Positions 32,408 through 40,176 of a DNA stretch of 64,000 nucleotides are shown in pieces (position 1 is the first letter of the stretch; each line of letters opens with the position of its first letter). The position numbers and the translations under genes are program-made. Under the pieces are notes generated by a model. It saw nothing but the letters and a program-made list of their open reading frames with translations. It was not told the origin of the DNA and did not search any database. The stretch is taken from contig CAJOEC010000006.1 of the NCBI GenBank assembly GCA_905233425.1, positions 43,093 to 107,092 of the forward strand. The letters run 5' to 3'. Origin of the DNA: an uncultured Prevotella sp. GTDB taxonomy: Bacteria; Bacteroidota; Bacteroidia; Bacteroidales; Bacteroidaceae.

Positions 32408-33514
32408 ATGACTGACATAAAGAAAATCGTCCTCACCGGCGGCCCCTGCGCCGGAAAGACCACGGCCCTCGTCCGTATCATCGAGCATTTCTCAAGCCTC
32501 GGCTTCAAGGTGTTCACCATTCCCGAAGTGCCCACGCTCTTCACACAGGCAGGAATGAACTACCTCACGAAGAACAAGGCCTTCTTCTACGAGGGCGAAA
32601 AGGCAACGCTGGAAATACAGCTCGCTCTCGAAGACAAGTTCCTGCGCATGGCAGAGCAATGCCAGACACCAAGCATCATCGTCTGCGACCGTGGCGCAAT
32701 GGACATCTCGGCATACATGACACCCGAGACATGGGACGACATAACCCGCGCCGTAGGCACATCGACACCGCAGCTGCGCGAGCGCTACGACGCAGTTCTC
32801 CACCTCGTCTCGGCGGCCGACGGGGCAGAGGAGTACTACACCACGGCAAACAACGCACAGCGATATGAGAAGCAGGACGAGGAGGGACTGCGCATTGCCC
32901 GTATGCTCGACAAGAAGGTGATGCACGCCTGGACAGGGCATCCACATCTTCGCGTCATAAACAACCACAACGACTTCGAGACGAAGATGCGACGGGTGCT
33001 CAAGGAAATCAGGACTGTGCTTGGACTGCCACTGCCCATTGAGGAGGAACGGAAATACATCGTCCAGATAACCGGCCCGCTGCCCGACGACAGCACCTCA
33101 AGCGAGATAACACAGACATACCTCAAAGGCAATCCCGACGCCGAGGAACGGCTGCGCAAACGCTCGTGGGGGAAGAAGAACGTATATGTGCACACCACGA
33201 AGAAGCAAATCTCCGACAGCGAGGAACTCGTCACCGAAAGGCAGCTCAACCAGAACCTCTACGAGATGATGCTCCCACTCGCCGACCCGGAGCGAAACAC
33301 CATCCGCAAGACGCGCCACAGCTTCATCTGGCAGGGCCAATATTTCGAGATCGACTCTTTCCAAGACCATCTCCAAGGTCTCACAATCCTCGAGACAAAG
33401 GGCATAGCCGAAGGGGAGCCAGTGAAAGTGCCGCCATTCCTGAAAATCCTCAACGACATCACCGGAAACAAGGACTACTACAACTACAACCTGGCGAGGA
33501 AACGCCCCTCATAA
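32408..33514 (+). CDS. P-loop ATPase fused to CYTH-like triphosphate-binding domain
   Basis: The 368-residue protein begins with a P-loop nucleotide-binding domain (Walker A GGPCAGKT, residues 11-18; IIVCDRGAMDISAYM). Residues about 215-365 look like a CYTH/triphosphate-tunnel domain: an EEERKYIVQI start, then charged strands (RLRKRSWGKKNVYVHTTKK), a TIRKTRHSFIWQGQYFEID strand, and a LTILETKG strand. This pairing resembles the TTD14-type family known from animals and some bacteria, whose members bind GTP and phosphoinositides; the bacterial role is unknown. The gene follows the 9-bp array directly and ends 4 bases before the convergent acetylesterase gene, with no terminator between them. Confidence 0.75.
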   Translation: MTDIKKIVLTGGPCAGKTTALVRIIEHFSSLGFKVFTIPEVPTLFTQAGMNYLTKNKAFFYEGEKATLEIQLALEDKFLRMAEQCQTPSIIVCDRGAMDISAYMTPETWDDITRAVGTSTPQLRERYDAVLHLVSAADGAEEYYTTANNAQRYEKQDEEGLRIARMLDKKVMHAWTGHPHLRVINNHNDFETKMRRVLKEIRTVLGLPLPIEEERKYIVQITGPLPDDSTSSEITQTYLKGNPDAEERLRKRSWGKKNVYVHTTKKQISDSEELVTERQLNQNLYEMMLPLADPERNTIRKTRHSFIWQGQYFEIDSFQDHLQGLTILETKGIAEGEPVKVPPFLKILNDITGNKDYYNYNLARKRPS

Positions 33515-33518
33515 ATCT

Positions 33519-35330
33519 CTATTTTTTCAGGTATTTGGCCAGCTCGTGATGGGCATCACGCAGACCCTTGGCAAACGACTGGGCGTTCATCTGGGCACCG
33601 AGCTTGGAGGTGTGTGTGTGGTCTTTCTTGAAATAGGTGGCGGCGGCCTTCTCCTTTATGGCTGCGACTTCTGCCTTGGCTTTCTCCTTGTCTAAGGAGA
33701 GGCTTTTCACCGCGAACTTCTTGTCGAGGAAGTCGGCTGAGATGTTGTGGACGTCGATGAAGGCTACGCCCGTTTCGGCCACCACCTCACGATACCACTT
33801 GCCGTAGGTGCCGTCGCGGCGCTCAATCTTGCCTCCGGGCCACTCATTGCGCGGGGTGAGCGAGACGAGGATGGGCGTGGCACCCTTTTCGCGGCAGTCG
33901 TCAATCATCTTCTTCAGATACCAGCCGAAGGAGTAAACAACCTCGTAGGTGTCGTTGTCCATGTGGTAGACATGGAGCGTGTCCTGTGTGCCGGGGATGA
34001 CGCCACGGGCTTTTTGGTCGGTGATGGGGCAGATGTCGTTGTGGCCGAACTGTATGGTTACGAAGTCGCCGGGCTGCAATGAGTTGTAGACCTTGTCCCA
34101 GAGTCCTTCGCGGATGAACGAGCGGGTTGAGCGTCCGGCACGGGCAGCGTTACAGAGAATTACTTTCGTCGTGTCGAAGACAGTATAAGCCTGCGATGCC
34201 CAGCCCCACATGCCGTCATCCTCCTTGTCGAAATTCTTCACGGTGGAGTCGCCGGTGAAGAATACGCGGGGACGACGTTCTCCCGCCCCGGAGGTATTCG
34301 CTACCACCCCGTCCTTCGGGCACCCCTCCTCCCCAGAGGAGGGGAATATATACATTTGCGGTTCGACGTTCTGCATCATGGCCTGGAGGGGCTTCAACAG
34401 TGGGTTGTGGCTCTGCCAGAGACCTTCGCCGGCTGAGAGGGCGTTCATCTCTGCACCGAACTTCGAAGTGTGGATCTTGTCGCCAAGGAAGTGGTAGTTC
34501 TGCTTCCACTCGCTGTAGCTGTCGAGCTTTGCCCCGCTGCGCTCGTTGAGGTCTACGAAAGGCACACCCTCGTCAGCAGCCACGTAAGCGGCCCACCCTG
34601 TCTGCGGTTTGCGGACAATTTTGCCTTTCTTAGCCACCACCCCGCCCTTCGGCCACCTCTCCTCCCCCGAGGAGGGTAATTGGGAGGTCCATAAAGTGTC
34701 GTGGGCATTGCGCGGCGTAAGCGACATGAGTATGGGGTTTGCCCCGTGTGCACGTATATCATTAATATATAGGCGCAGATAATGGCCGTAGCTGTAGACT
34801 GTGTCCTGTCGCTGGGTTCGCTCGTTGAAGCCGATGTAACAAGTGTCGGGGTCTACGCCGGGGATGACGGCACGTGCGCGCCGCTGGTCAAAGAATTCGC
34901 CGTTGTCGTTATGGCCGATGGAGACAATCACCCAATCGCCGGGCTTCAGAGCGTCGCGGACGGCGGGCCACAGGTCGGTGTAGAATGTGCGAGTGGACAT
35001 GCCGCCGAGAGCTTGGTTCTCGACGGTGATCTTGCTTTCGTCGAAATACTTGTTGGCGAAATAACCCCAGCCCCATTGTCCGTTGGAGCCGTTGCCCTTC
35101 GTGCCGTTGCGCATGGTGGAGTTGCCTATGAGGAAGAGCACAGGGTTATCGCCACGGCGAGTGCTGCCGGGCTTTGGACGCGACATCAGGGCCTTGGCGA
35201 TGCTGTCGGGGGTGTTGTCCACCACTTTGTTCACGTCCTCAATGGGGTCGGGGAGGTTGTCGAAAGCCTGACCGTAGATTTGCGCAAGGCTAATGGCCAT
35301 GAGGGCCGCCGCTGTAATTAGTCGTTTCAT
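33519..35330 (-). CDS. Rhamnogalacturonan acetylesterase-like protein with two SGNH domains
   Basis: The 603-residue secreted protein (signal peptide LMAISLAQIYGQ) has two tandem SGNH hydrolase domains of the CE12 rhamnogalacturonan acetylesterase type. Domain 1 (about 60-310) has GNSTMRN, GHNDNGEF and DKIHTSKFG; domain 2 (about 350-600) has GDSTVKN, GHND and DHTHTSKLG. Both keep the Ser, the GHND Asn and the Asp-x-x-His site, so both may be active in removing acetyl groups from pectin. Two dispersed repeats are inserted in frame: residues 219-232 (SSGEERWPKGGVVAKKG) inside domain 1, and 329-342 (SSGEEGCPKDGVVANTS) in the linker. Confidence 0.88.
   Translation of the reverse strand: MKRLITAAALMAISLAQIYGQAFDNLPDPIEDVNKVVDNTPDSIAKALMSRPKPGSTRRGDNPVLFLIGNSTMRNGTKGNGSNGQWGWGYFANKYFDESKITVENQALGGMSTRTFYTDLWPAVRDALKPGDWVIVSIGHNDNGEFFDQRRARAVIPGVDPDTCYIGFNERTQRQDTVYSYGHYLRLYINDIRAHGANPILMSLTPRNAHDTLWTSQLPSSGEERWPKGGVVAKKGKIVRKPQTGWAAYVAADEGVPFVDLNERSGAKLDSYSEWKQNYHFLGDKIHTSKFGAEMNALSAGEGLWQSHNPLLKPLQAMMQNVEPQMYIFPSSGEEGCPKDGVVANTSGAGERRPRVFFTGDSTVKNFDKEDDGMWGWASQAYTVFDTTKVILCNAARAGRSTRSFIREGLWDKVYNSLQPGDFVTIQFGHNDICPITDQKARGVIPGTQDTLHVYHMDNDTYEVVYSFGWYLKKMIDDCREKGATPILVSLTPRNEWPGGKIERRDGTYGKWYREVVAETGVAFIDVHNISADFLDKKFAVKSLSLDKEKAKAEVAAIKEKAAATYFKKDHTHTSKLGAQMNAQSFAKGLRDAHHELAKYLKK
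34303..34344. repeat. Single REP-like element in the acetylesterase gene (linker)
   Basis: An ACCACCCCGTCCTTCGGGCA start followed by the palindrome CCCCTCCTCCCCAGAGGAGGGG. Closely related to the copy at 34636-34676. In the coding strand both read in the same frame, giving the peptides SSGEE-x-x-PK-x-GVVA. Confidence 0.8.
34636..34676. repeat. Single REP-like element in the acetylesterase gene (domain 1)
   Basis: Second copy of the same element in the same orientation, starting ACCACCCCGCCCTTCGGCCA and followed by CCTCCCCCGAGGAGGG. It interrupts SGNH domain 1 between its GHND block and its Asp-x-x-His block. Confidence 0.8.
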
Positions 35331-35366
35331 GGTTGGTTCTTTTTTGGGGTGTGTCCCCGCCTCTCA

Positions 35367-35480
35367 GGCGGGACAACGGACGAAAATTGTTTTGGGGGGT
35401 CCTCGCAAGGGAGGCGGGACAACGGACGAAAAATGTTTTGGGGGGTCCTCGCAAGGGAGGCGGGGCAACGGACGAAAAGC
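35367..35480. repeat. Tandem 46-bp repeat between yidC and the acetylesterase gene
   Basis: The motif GGCGGGACAACGGACGAAAA recurs with a 46-bp period at 35367, 35413 and 35459 (about 2.5 copies), each separated by GTTTTGGGGGGTCCTCGCAA. It ends a few bases from the yidC stop codon. No gene is supported here. Confidence 0.85.
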
Positions 35481-35483
35481 GGG

Positions 35484-37382
35484 TTAACGTTTGCCGTTGC
35501 GCTGCTGCTGTTGCTTTTGCATTTCGGCTGCGCGTTTCTGCATTTCGGCCAAGCGGGCAGCCATTCCGCTTTGTTTCTTTGGGTTGTTCTGGTTCTCCTT
35601 GTAGCGAGCCTCGAGGATAGCAAGGAGCTTGGCGTCGTCGGTGGTCTTGCGCAGAGTCCACATGATGGCGGCAGAGAAGAAGAGTGAGATGAAGTAGTAG
35701 AAGTTCAGGCCCGAGCCGTAGTCGTTGAAGATGAAGAAGAACATCAGGGGCATGAAATACATCATCCACTGCATCATCTTCATCTGCTCTGCCTGCTGGC
35801 CCACCATCTGGTCGCGCTGCTGGCGCATGGTCATGTAGGAGTAGAGCAGGTTGGAGACGCAGAAGAGTATACACGTCAGCGAGAGGTGGTCGCCTATGAG
35901 CCACAACTCCTGGCTCCACTGTCCGATGACGGGAATGGGGTCGTAGGTCGAGAGGTCTTCCATCCAGAGGAACGACTCGCGGCGCAGCTGTATGGCGTTG
36001 GGCACGAAGTTGAACATCGCAATCCAGATGGGCATCTGTATGAGCATGGGAAGACAGCCGCCGAGCGGGCTTACGCCGTACTTGGAATAAAGGGCCATCA
36101 TGGCCTGTTGCTTCTGCATGGCGTCTTCGGGCTTGTCATACTGCTTCGTGGCCTCTTCGAGTTTCGGTTTCAGCACGCGCATCTTCGCCGACGACATGTA
36201 GCTCTTCTTCACCATCGGGTAGGTGATGGCCTTCAGAAGCAGGGTGATAAGTATGAGCACTACGCCCATTGGCAGTCCCAGGCGTGTGAGCCAGTCGAAG
36301 GCGTAGAGTGTGAACCAACGGTTGATGTAGCGGAAGAGGGGCCAGCCTAAATAGACAAGCTGTTCCATCTCGAGGTCTTTGCCAAACTCGCTCTGCTCCT
36401 CAACGTCCTGAAGCAGACGGAAGTTGTTCGGGCCGAGGTACATCTCAAATTCCGACGGTTTCTCGCCTGTTGGGTCGAAGGCTGTGGTGAGGCGTGCCTC
36501 GTAGTTTTTCAGTATGTGTGTACTCTTGTCCTGCGGTGTGCTTACAAGTTGTGCCCCCGGCTCAAATCCGTCCTTCGATATGAGCACGGCGGAGAAATAC
36601 TGGTTCTTGAAGGCCACCCAGTCGAGTGCCTCCTCCGTGGTCTCACGCTTGTCGCTGGTTTCGTTGAGGTAGTCGGTGCCACCGTCGCTCTCCTTGAAGG
36701 TCAGTGCCGAGCGCTGGTTCTCGAAAGTAAAGCCTTTCTCCTGCTGTCGGCACGAGTCCTGCCACTCTATTGCCATTGTTCGGCGCGTGGGACTGAACAG
36801 CTTGCCCATGCCCTGTGTCTGCAGCGAGAAGTGGAGCATATAGTCGGGGCCGAGACGGTAGCGCATGACGAGTTTCCCGCCGTTCTGTGCCATTGCCGTC
36901 AGGGTGAGTGTGCTGTCGGTAGCCTCCGAGGGAGTGAAATAGAGGTCGCGGGTGATGATATTGTCGTCCTTGGCCTCGAGTATGAAGTTCATCTGCTGGC
37001 CGTCGCGAGTGAAGAGCATCACGTCGCCTGAGTTGTCACGATTGAGGAATCCCGGCAGTCGTGCACTGCTCACTGTGCCGCCCTTAGTGTTGACGGTGAG
37101 TTCCACCTTGCCATTCTTCAGTGTCAGTGCCTCGTCTGTGCCGTTGAGGGCTGAGTAGAAGAGGGCGGTGGTGTCGCCCTGTGCGGCGGCCTCGGCCATT
37201 TCTTCGTGTTGTCGCTGCTCGTCGGCCTTCAATCTTGCAGCAGCTGCCTGCGCGGCGGCTATGCTGTCTTGCTGGCGGTTGTAGGCATCAATTTCTTCCT
37301 GCGAAGGCTGGCTCCACCAGCTGAATCCAATGAGTATTAACGCTATGAGGACAAATCCAATAAGAGTGTTGTTGTTGTTCAT
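35484..37382 (-). CDS. yidC: Membrane protein insertase YidC
   Basis: The 632-residue protein has the Bacteroidetes YidC layout: an N-terminal membrane segment (TLIGFVLIALILIGFSWW), a large periplasmic beta domain (about 60-345), and the conserved insertase core starting near WFTLYAFDWLTRLGLPMGVV, with KAITYPMVKKSYMSSAKMR, QKQQAMMALYSKYGVSPLGG and LPMLIQMPIWIAMF. It inserts membrane proteins alone or with SecYEG. The C-terminal tail is rich in Gln, Lys and Arg (QKQQQQRNGKR). It is transcribed away from the 37534 gene from its own promoter. Confidence 0.95.
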   Translation of the reverse strand: MNNNNTLIGFVLIALILIGFSWWSQPSQEEIDAYNRQQDSIAAAQAAAARLKADEQRQHEEMAEAAAQGDTTALFYSALNGTDEALTLKNGKVELTVNTKGGTVSSARLPGFLNRDNSGDVMLFTRDGQQMNFILEAKDDNIITRDLYFTPSEATDSTLTLTAMAQNGGKLVMRYRLGPDYMLHFSLQTQGMGKLFSPTRRTMAIEWQDSCRQQEKGFTFENQRSALTFKESDGGTDYLNETSDKRETTEEALDWVAFKNQYFSAVLISKDGFEPGAQLVSTPQDKSTHILKNYEARLTTAFDPTGEKPSEFEMYLGPNNFRLLQDVEEQSEFGKDLEMEQLVYLGWPLFRYINRWFTLYAFDWLTRLGLPMGVVLILITLLLKAITYPMVKKSYMSSAKMRVLKPKLEEATKQYDKPEDAMQKQQAMMALYSKYGVSPLGGCLPMLIQMPIWIAMFNFVPNAIQLRRESFLWMEDLSTYDPIPVIGQWSQELWLIGDHLSLTCILFCVSNLLYSYMTMRQQRDQMVGQQAEQMKMMQWMMYFMPLMFFFIFNDYGSGLNFYYFISLFFSAAIMWTLRKTTDDAKLLAILEARYKENQNNPKKQSGMAARLAEMQKRAAEMQKQQQQRNGKR

Positions 37383-37432
37383 TTCTCTGTTTCTTTTTCG
37401 TTTTATATTGCTATGTTCATGGTTTTGGGGTG

Positions 37433-37465
37433 CAAAGTTACTAAAAAGAAATGAGACGGAACAAG
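37433..37465 (-). promoter_or_regulatory. Probable yidC promoter
   Basis: Read on the minus strand, CTTG (37465-37462) and TAACTTTG (37440-37433) are separated by 21 bases. The -7 box is a full match; the upstream element matches only in TTG. The yidC start is about 50 bases downstream. Confidence 0.6.
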
Positions 37466-37480
37466 AAAAGCCGGGAAAAG

Positions 37481-37511
37481 TTTGCCATTTGGAAATTAAT
37501 TAGTATTTTTG
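37481..37511 (+). promoter_or_regulatory. Bacteroidetes promoter of the AAA/PD-(D/E)XK gene
   Basis: TTTG (37481-37484), a 19-base spacer and TATTTTTG (37504-37511) form a full consensus promoter. It is divergent to the yidC promoter within 151 bases, leaving a leader of about 16-20 bases before the ATG at 37534. Confidence 0.8.
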
Positions 37512-37533
37512 CAGCATTAATCGTAAAATATCT

Positions 37534-39132
37534 ATGCTGAATTATCCCATTGGCGTTCAAGATTTCGCCACAATCCGCAGGGGCGGATATGTATATGTAG
37601 ACAAGACCGAGTTGGTTTACAAACTGACGCGTGGCCACATCTATTTCCTTGGCCGCCCGCGACGTTTCGGCAAAAGCCTTTTGGTGAGCACGCTGAAATA
37701 CTATTTCCAGGGTGAGCGTGATTTGTTCGAGGGGCTGAAGATCGCGGAGTTGGAACAGGAATGGAAAAGACATCCCGTGTTCGTGTTCGACTTCAACCTG
37801 GGCAACAAAAAAGTACCCAACGGACTGCGTGACTATTTGTTCAGTGTCATCAGTAAGGGTGAGCAGGACTACGACATAAAGCCCCTATTGAATGCCGAGG
37901 GTACGGGTCCATCGCCATACGCTCCGATGCGCTTTGCCCACCTCCTGGAAGAAGTGCACGAAAAGACAGGCCAACAGGTGGTTGTGCTCGTCGACGAGTA
38001 CGACAAGCCTCTGCTCGACCTCCTCGAGACGGGCAATCCCGGCGACGAGGTGCAGCTTGAGGCCAACCGTGAGGAGCTGAAGAATTTCTTCTCCACCTTC
38101 AAGGCCGCCGATGCCCATCTGCGCTTCGTGCTGCTCACCGGCATCACCAAGTTCTCGCAGGTGTCGATGTTCAGCGGGGTGAACCAACCCGACGACATAT
38201 CATATAGCAACCGCTTCGACACGCTCTTAGGCATCACCGAGGAGGAAATGTACACCGTTTTCGCCGATGCCATAGAGGAGCTGGCCGACGAGCAGGGTCT
38301 CACCGTGGAACAGACAAAGGCTTGGCTGAAGGATATGTATGACGGCTATCACTTCAGTCAGAAGCTGAAGGATGTCTACAATCCTTATAGCATCCTCAAT
38401 GTCTTTGCCGATATGAGGGTCAAGGACTACTGGTTTGCCTCAGGCACGCCCTCCTACCTCATGCGTCTTCTCTCGAAGTGCAGCGAGGATGTGATGCAAT
38501 ATACGGGCCGCTATTACGACGAGGACACCTTCATCAACTACAAGGCAGACACGGCGAAGCCCCTGCCGATGATTTTCCAGAGCGGCTACCTGACAATCAA
38601 GGACGTGGACAGGGACTTCAACACCTATCTGCTCGATTTCCCCAACAACGAGGTGCGCAAAGGGATGACCACGCTGCTGGCCAGCAAATATATCCAGCCC
38701 AACGACAATCCCACCTCATGGGTGCGCGACATGGTGAAAGCGCTCCGTACCGCTGACCTCGACCTTGTGCGCCGCCTCTTCACCTCGTTCCTCGCCGCCA
38801 CGCCCTACTCCATGCGCCCGAAGAAGACGCAGGAGCAGCGCGAGCTGTATTTCCACTACACTTTCTATCTCCTGATGCGCCTCATCTCCTGCTACACCGT
38901 CTACACCGAGAAGCAGCTCAGTGAGGGACGCGCCGACTGCATCGTAGAGACACCAAAGTTTATCTATATTTTCGAGTTCAAGCTCGACGGCACCGCCGAG
39001 GAGGCCCTACAGCAAATCAAGGAAAAAGGCTACGCCCGCGCCTACGATGCCGACGAGCGCAAAAAGTTCCTCCTCGGTGTCTCGTTCTCGTCGAAGACCG
39101 GAACCACCGAGGAATGGAAGGTGGAAGAATAG
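37534..39132 (+). CDS. AAA-ATPase-like protein with PD-(D/E)XK nuclease-like domain
   Basis: The 532-residue protein matches the AAA-ATPase-like / DUF1703 family of Bacteroidetes. It starts YPIGVQDFATIRRGGYVYVD, has a Walker A-like GRPRRFGKSLL (residues about 40-50) and Walker B VVVLVDEYDKPLLD, and ends with a PD-(D/E)XK-like domain (GRADCIVETPKFIYIFEFKLDGTAEEALQQI). These genes occur in tens of copies in many Bacteroidales genomes and have no proven function; a mobile or selfish nuclease-like role has been suggested by their expansion. It stands alone with its own promoter and is convergent with the small membrane protein at 39142. Confidence 0.85.
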   Translation: MLNYPIGVQDFATIRRGGYVYVDKTELVYKLTRGHIYFLGRPRRFGKSLLVSTLKYYFQGERDLFEGLKIAELEQEWKRHPVFVFDFNLGNKKVPNGLRDYLFSVISKGEQDYDIKPLLNAEGTGPSPYAPMRFAHLLEEVHEKTGQQVVVLVDEYDKPLLDLLETGNPGDEVQLEANREELKNFFSTFKAADAHLRFVLLTGITKFSQVSMFSGVNQPDDISYSNRFDTLLGITEEEMYTVFADAIEELADEQGLTVEQTKAWLKDMYDGYHFSQKLKDVYNPYSILNVFADMRVKDYWFASGTPSYLMRLLSKCSEDVMQYTGRYYDEDTFINYKADTAKPLPMIFQSGYLTIKDVDRDFNTYLLDFPNNEVRKGMTTLLASKYIQPNDNPTSWVRDMVKALRTADLDLVRRLFTSFLAATPYSMRPKKTQEQRELYFHYTFYLLMRLISCYTVYTEKQLSEGRADCIVETPKFIYIFEFKLDGTAEEALQQIKEKGYARAYDADERKKFLLGVSFSSKTGTTEEWKVEE

Positions 39133-39141
39133 ACCGTTTGT

Positions 39142-39720
39142 TCAGTTCCTTTTTGCGTACTGCTCCATCTGCTGTCGCCAGTCGAAATAGTCGTCGGCGG
39201 GTTTCACATTCCAGTAGTATGTCATGTTGTCGATGCGCCAGTCGTCGTTCTCGAATACCATGCAGAGGAGAACAGGCACGGCGCGGTCGCCATTGTGCAG
39301 GGTGAGCGACACGGTGGCCTGGTCGCCGGTGCGGTCAATCACCTCCACCTTATTTATATATAGGAAGTCAAGCGTCTGCGCCCCAAGCCAGTAGTTGCGG
39401 CTGAAGAATCCCACTGCGGTGTCGCCAAGGCGCTCTTCTTCCTGTTGCACGGCAGCCAAGAGGTCGTTCCATGCCTTCGAGCAGTACTGCGCGTCGAAGT
39501 CGGGCCATTGTTCAGGCTCGCCCCCGCCCTCCTGTCGCAGCGTGCCCAGACGGTTGTAGAAATGGGTCACGTCGAAATATATGCTCTCCGTGCGCTCTTT
39601 CAGGTACTCGTCGGAATGTTTGTGGTCGGTGAGCCTGAAGCCCTTCATCTTCTCGAAGAGCAGCGGCAGATAGAGCATTATGGCCAAGGCCATCATCCAT
39701 TTGAACAGCTGTATTGTCAT
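39142..39720 (-). CDS. Small membrane-anchored protein, possibly DUF3828-like
   Basis: The open frame extends to 39957, but I place the start at 39720: the upstream part is encoded by the 22-bp palindromic repeat and other intergenic sequence, and M80 of the long frame begins a membrane anchor (WMMALAIMLYLPLLFEKM). The resulting 192-residue protein has an extracytoplasmic region with YLKERTESIYFDVTHFYNRL, NYWLGAQTLDFLYINKVEV and CMVFENDDWRIDNMTYYW, which resembles the DUF3828/YbjP or lumazine-binding-like families of periplasmic proteins. No catalytic residues are evident. Function is unknown. Confidence 0.6.
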   Translation of the reverse strand: MTIQLFKWMMALAIMLYLPLLFEKMKGFRLTDHKHSDEYLKERTESIYFDVTHFYNRLGTLRQEGGGEPEQWPDFDAQYCSKAWNDLLAAVQQEEERLGDTAVGFFSRNYWLGAQTLDFLYINKVEVIDRTGDQATVSLTLHNGDRAVPVLLCMVFENDDWRIDNMTYYWNVKPADDYFDWRQQMEQYAKRN

Positions 39721-39827
39721 ATTGTCAGTGTATTCAGAGTCAGTAAATATACCCAACAATGGCAAATCCTGTGCCAAATTTGCCCTCCCCTCCGACACGT
39801 CTGACAATCGCCTCCGACAGACCAAAA

Positions 39828-39915
39828 AGTTCGCGCCGTGCGGACTCCCAGTTCGCCCGGCGCGGACTGTCAGTTCGCCCAGCGCGAACTCCGAGTTCGC
39901 ACGGCGCGAACTTTT
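39828..39915. repeat. Four 22-bp palindromic tandem units
   Basis: Four 22-bp units (39828-39849, 39850-39871, 39872-39893, 39894-39915), each built on a core such as AGTTCGCGCCGTGCGGACT. It is the second copy of the array at 27847-27934, again directly after a run of A. It lies in the 456-base gap between the 39142 gene and the first kinase (39721-40176); apart from this array and the kinase promoter I see nothing else there. Confidence 0.85.
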
Positions 39916-40041
39916 CAAGACTTTCGGGGGCTTTACCACCAATGTAGGGGCAGACATAGAAGTTACCGGCGCTTATCTGACAGACAACAGTCATCCGTTT
40001 GGCAAAAATCAGAGGCGCAGAAACAAAAAACACAGTATTTA

Positions 40042-40073
40042 TTTGCAAGTTTGAGCAAATATTCTTACCTTTG
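40042..40073 (+). promoter_or_regulatory. Bacteroidetes promoter of the sensor-kinase operon
   Basis: TTTG (40042-40045), a 20-base spacer and TACCTTTG (40066-40073). The first kinase starts at 40177, leaving a leader of about 97 bases, longer than most in this window and large enough for regulation. Confidence 0.7.
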
Positions 40074-40176
40074 CAAATTGAAAAACGCTGGGGGCAGATT
40101 CCCGCGTCTGCCCACCGACCAACCACGGCAACGGCAGCCCACGCGTCTGTCCGCCGGACTATATAGACTACAAGCC

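Noticed and set aside
32097..32488. Open frames of repeated Ile-Ser-Pro or Met-Gly-Leu across the 9-bp array
   Set aside because: They exist only because a 9-bp repeat has no stops in some frames; no start, promoter or family match supports them.
35290..35919. Overlapping frames around the yidC 3' end and the 46-bp repeat
   Set aside because: They are antisense or alternate-frame shadows of yidC and of the repeat; low-complexity Arg/Pro content and no family.
39721..39957. 79-residue N-terminal extension of the 39142 membrane protein
   Set aside because: It also reads through the 22-bp array and would bury the membrane anchor; the ATG at 39720 gives a normal protein.
39838..40176. 113-residue N-terminal extension of the first kinase
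   Set aside because: It would be encoded by the 22-bp palindromic array and would place the signal peptide in the middle of the protein. The promoter at 40042-40073 lies inside it.
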